From the NCBI RefSeq assembly GCF_946479605.1, contig NZ_CAMLGT010000201.1, positions 1 through 7,084 of the forward strand: 7,084 nt of DNA. The letters are read 5' to 3'. Below the pieces are notes generated by a model. The model saw only the letters and a program-made list of their open reading frames with translations, was not told the DNA's origin and did no database searches. Shown piece after piece: positions 5,813 through 7,084 of the stretch. The stretch comes from an uncultured Lacibacter sp. (GTDB taxonomy: Bacteria; Bacteroidota; Bacteroidia; Chitinophagales; Chitinophagaceae). Position 1 is the first letter of the stretch. Every line of letters starts with the position of its first letter. Both the position numbers and the translations under genes were made by a program.

Positions 5813-6300
5813 TGTTCACGGTGGCGGATGGTTGATGATGCAATTCCAAAATACTCTGCAACAGGCTGGGCGCTTAATTCTTTTAAACCAACACGTATAA
5901 GCGCCATGTGATGAATAGTGTGCTCATGATTATACAACAGCTCACGATAATAATTTGTTGTGAGTTGAAGTTTCTCCGTTGACTGTTCATCATAAGTTCC
6001 TGCCAGCTGCAATTCTATATTGTCTTTGGCTATAGCTTCTGAAATATCATGTAACAGCTGCTTTGCAAAATGCTGATCGGTTTCAATACGGTTATCTCTT
6101 TTGCGATCGTCATAACAAACCTTGCCGGTTGAATAGCCGTTCAACAGGCATTGGTACAGTTCAATAATGTGGCGTGTATGTTGTCCTATTGAAGAACCTG
6201 AAAGATTTTCAGAAGGAGTTTTGTACTCATCAGCAGTTAACTGTTCAAGTACAACAGTAAGTTGCTGAAAAGATGCCCTGATTGCATGGTATAACTGCAT
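5800..6300 (-). CDS. DinB superfamily protein
   Basis: This 166-residue protein fits the DinB four-helix-bundle superfamily in length and motif spacing. The likely metal ligands are His41 (or His44) in the GQHTRHI segment and the HxxxH pair His127 and His131 in HEHTIHH near the end of the last long helix. A DDRKRDNRIE stretch (64-73) between helices looks typical of a Bacteroidota branch of this family, from memory. Some relatives are metal-dependent thiol S-transferases (bacillithiol transferase, mycothiol-dependent maleylpyruvate isomerase); others have no known activity, and a role in DNA damage should not be assumed from the name. It is cytoplasmic, with no signal peptide. It is the first gene of the overlapping minus-strand operon. 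Upstream, the minus-strand box TATTTTTA (6317-6324) is a one-mismatch -7 candidate. Confidence 0.83.
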   Translation of the reverse strand: MQLYHAIRASFQQLTVVLEQLTADEYKTPSENLSGSSIGQHTRHIIELYQCLLNGYSTGKVCYDDRKRDNRIETDQHFAKQLLHDISEAIAKDNIELQLAGTYDEQSTEKLQLTTNYYRELLYNHEHTIHHMALIRVGLKELSAQPVAEYFGIASSTIRHREQCAQ

Positions 6301-6535
6301 AAAGATGTGTTGCTTTTAAAAATAGTTATTTTCTGCATAAGTACTCTGCCGCTTATTAAAATGTGGAAATCCTTTTAAGCTTTCACACATTTGAAGAAAA
6401 CAGCATATTGATCCTAACTTATTTCGCAGGAATTATATGGTAAAATACGCAGCAATACTGTTGCCGGATTTTTTTGCTTTCACAACTGTACTGCGCAATA
6501 AATAACCTTCGGAAGCATCTGTTGTGTACTGGAGA
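6301..6535. other. Intergenic gap between DoxX and DinB genes
   Basis: This gap probably holds the promoter of the DinB operon at its left end (a weak -7-like box at 6317-6324, minus strand). I see no terminator hairpin for the DoxX transcript. A 41-codon stop-free minus-strand stretch (6433-6558) overlaps the DoxX end and reads in a protein-like way, but it lacks an ATG. A 22-residue plus-strand frame (6437-6505) has AGG upstream of its ATG. Neither is called as a gene. Confidence 0.4.
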
Positions 6536-6937
6536 TTATGGACGGGAAAATACGGATTTTACCAGTTGCCTGATCTGTGATTGATATACAAACAATAGTA
6601 CCAGTGAACTGAAAAGAACAAGTAATGCATAAATGAACAGTTGCCCTCCATCGCCCATCACCTCAATTCCAAGTGTGGTAACATGAAAGAACAATGCACC
6701 ACTCATTAAGCCAATTGCAAGCAATGCACCAACTGCTGTTGTGCGGGGAATAAGGATAAGGATAGAAGCGATCACTTCCATTACACCAGTACCAATGCGA
6801 CCCCATGGCTCCATACCGATTGTTGAAAAAATATATACTGATTCTTCACTGGCTGAAAATTTGAAGAACAATGTTTGCAGCATTATAGCTGCTGCAAGTA
6901 ATCGTACTACCCAAAGTATGATCGTAAAAGGTTTCAT
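6536..6937 (-). CDS. DoxX family membrane protein
   Basis: This 133-residue protein has four predicted membrane helices (roughly 4-24, 48-64, 68-88 and 98-120), matching the size and topology of the DoxX/DoxD-like family. Supporting features are the VRLLAAAIMLQTLFFKF first helix, the short glycine-rich linker before the second helix (GRIGTGVMEVIASILILIP), and a polar tail after 120. DoxX proteins are small inner-membrane proteins linked in various bacteria to thiol or oxidative-stress balance or to quinone-dependent redox enzymes; the role here is unknown. It starts 31 bp after the end of the YHS-domain gene on the same strand, so the two are probably co-transcribed, with the YHS gene first. 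The start is well placed at the beginning of the first helix. Confidence 0.83.
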   Translation of the reverse strand: MKPFTIILWVVRLLAAAIMLQTLFFKFSASEESVYIFSTIGMEPWGRIGTGVMEVIASILILIPRTTAVGALLAIGLMSGALFFHVTTLGIEVMGDGGQLFIYALLVLFSSLVLLFVYQSQIRQLVKSVFSRP

Positions 6938-6968
6938 GATGAATTGATGATTGTTTTACTGAAAAGAG

Positions 6969-7084
6969 TTAACGAAACAGTTTAGCCCAGTTTGCATCGG
7001 CATTTGCTTTCAAGCGCTGCTCATCCTTGTTCCAGGTTTTGAGCGTATTGTTGAATAGTTTGTTATAGAACAGGTAAAGCTTAC
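6969..7084 (-). CDS. YHS domain-containing protein, C-terminal fragment
   Basis: Only the last 37 codons lie in the window; the gene runs off the right edge and its start is not visible. The segment begins KLYLFYNKLF, continues with KTWNKD, and ends ANADANWAKLFR. This matches, from memory, the tail after the YHS domain in small exported YHS proteins, which read like 'GKLYLNYN...W..D....I..AD.NWP.L'. YHS domains are short metal-associated modules named for Tyr-His-Ser; the domain itself lies outside the window and cannot be checked. The gene precedes the DoxX gene by 31 bp, and the two probably form one transcript. The assignment rests on a short C-terminal stretch, so it is moderate; an unrelated family with a similar tail is possible. 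Confidence 0.65.
   Translation of the reverse strand, partial: KLYLFYNKLFNNTLKTWNKDEQRLKANADANWAKLFR

Noticed and set aside
5800..6300. DinB-like gene considered as an SOS-response or DNA-repair function
   Set aside because: Family membership does not imply DNA repair, and no LexA-like operator or repair gene is visible nearby.
6437..6505. 22-residue plus-strand frame with AGG seven bases upstream of its ATG
   Set aside because: It is very short, has no recognisable signal or membrane pattern, and this AT-rich group shows little use of Shine-Dalgarno sequences.

Overview
The window looks like chromosomal DNA from a Bacteroidota bacterium, most likely near the Chitinophagaceae. The basis is the moderately AT-rich composition, starts without clear Shine-Dalgarno sequences, promoter-like TAnnTTTG boxes, and several protein families whose versions here read as typical of that phylum (membrane-anchored HdrC-like Fe-S protein, DinB-like protein, NRDE protein, DoxX/YHS pair). 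This is a judgement from memory of the families, not a database result. No rRNA, tRNA, CRISPR array, insertion sequence or phage gene is visible.

Layout. Positions 1-427 are AT-rich and hold no convincing gene, only a small hairpin and short repeats. At 428-1258 (+) is a lipoprotein of the glutaminyl-peptide cyclotransferase family. It meets a PyrR-like phosphoribosyltransferase (1255-1749, -) tail to tail, and the two stop codons share the tetramer TTAA. A 222-bp divergent region with two inverted repeats separates that gene from a membrane-anchored, two-cluster [4Fe-4S] protein (1972-3285, +). The Fe-S gene runs tail to tail, 5 bp apart, into a minus-strand set.

The minus-strand set, in transcription order from 6300 down, is a DinB-superfamily protein, an NRDE/TANGO2-family protein, an ATP-grasp ligase-like protein and a LysE-family exporter. 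The first three overlap by 13-14 bp, so they are probably translationally coupled. LysE follows after 34 bp and has its own promoter-like box. Further right, also on the minus strand, are a DoxX-family membrane protein (6536-6937) and, 31 bp upstream of it, the C-terminus of a YHS-domain protein cut by the window edge.

How the genes may work together. The most suggestive unit is DinB-NRDE-ATP-grasp-LysE. It combines a likely metal-binding transferase or hydrolase, a protein resembling N-terminal-nucleophile amidohydrolases, an amide- or peptide-bond-forming ligase with a membrane-associated N-terminus, and a small-molecule exporter. A pathway making, trimming and exporting a small amide-containing metabolite would fit, but this is inference and no substrate can be read from the sequence. 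The remaining genes look like ordinary housekeeping or envelope functions. I see no strong evidence of horizontal transfer or of a defence system.
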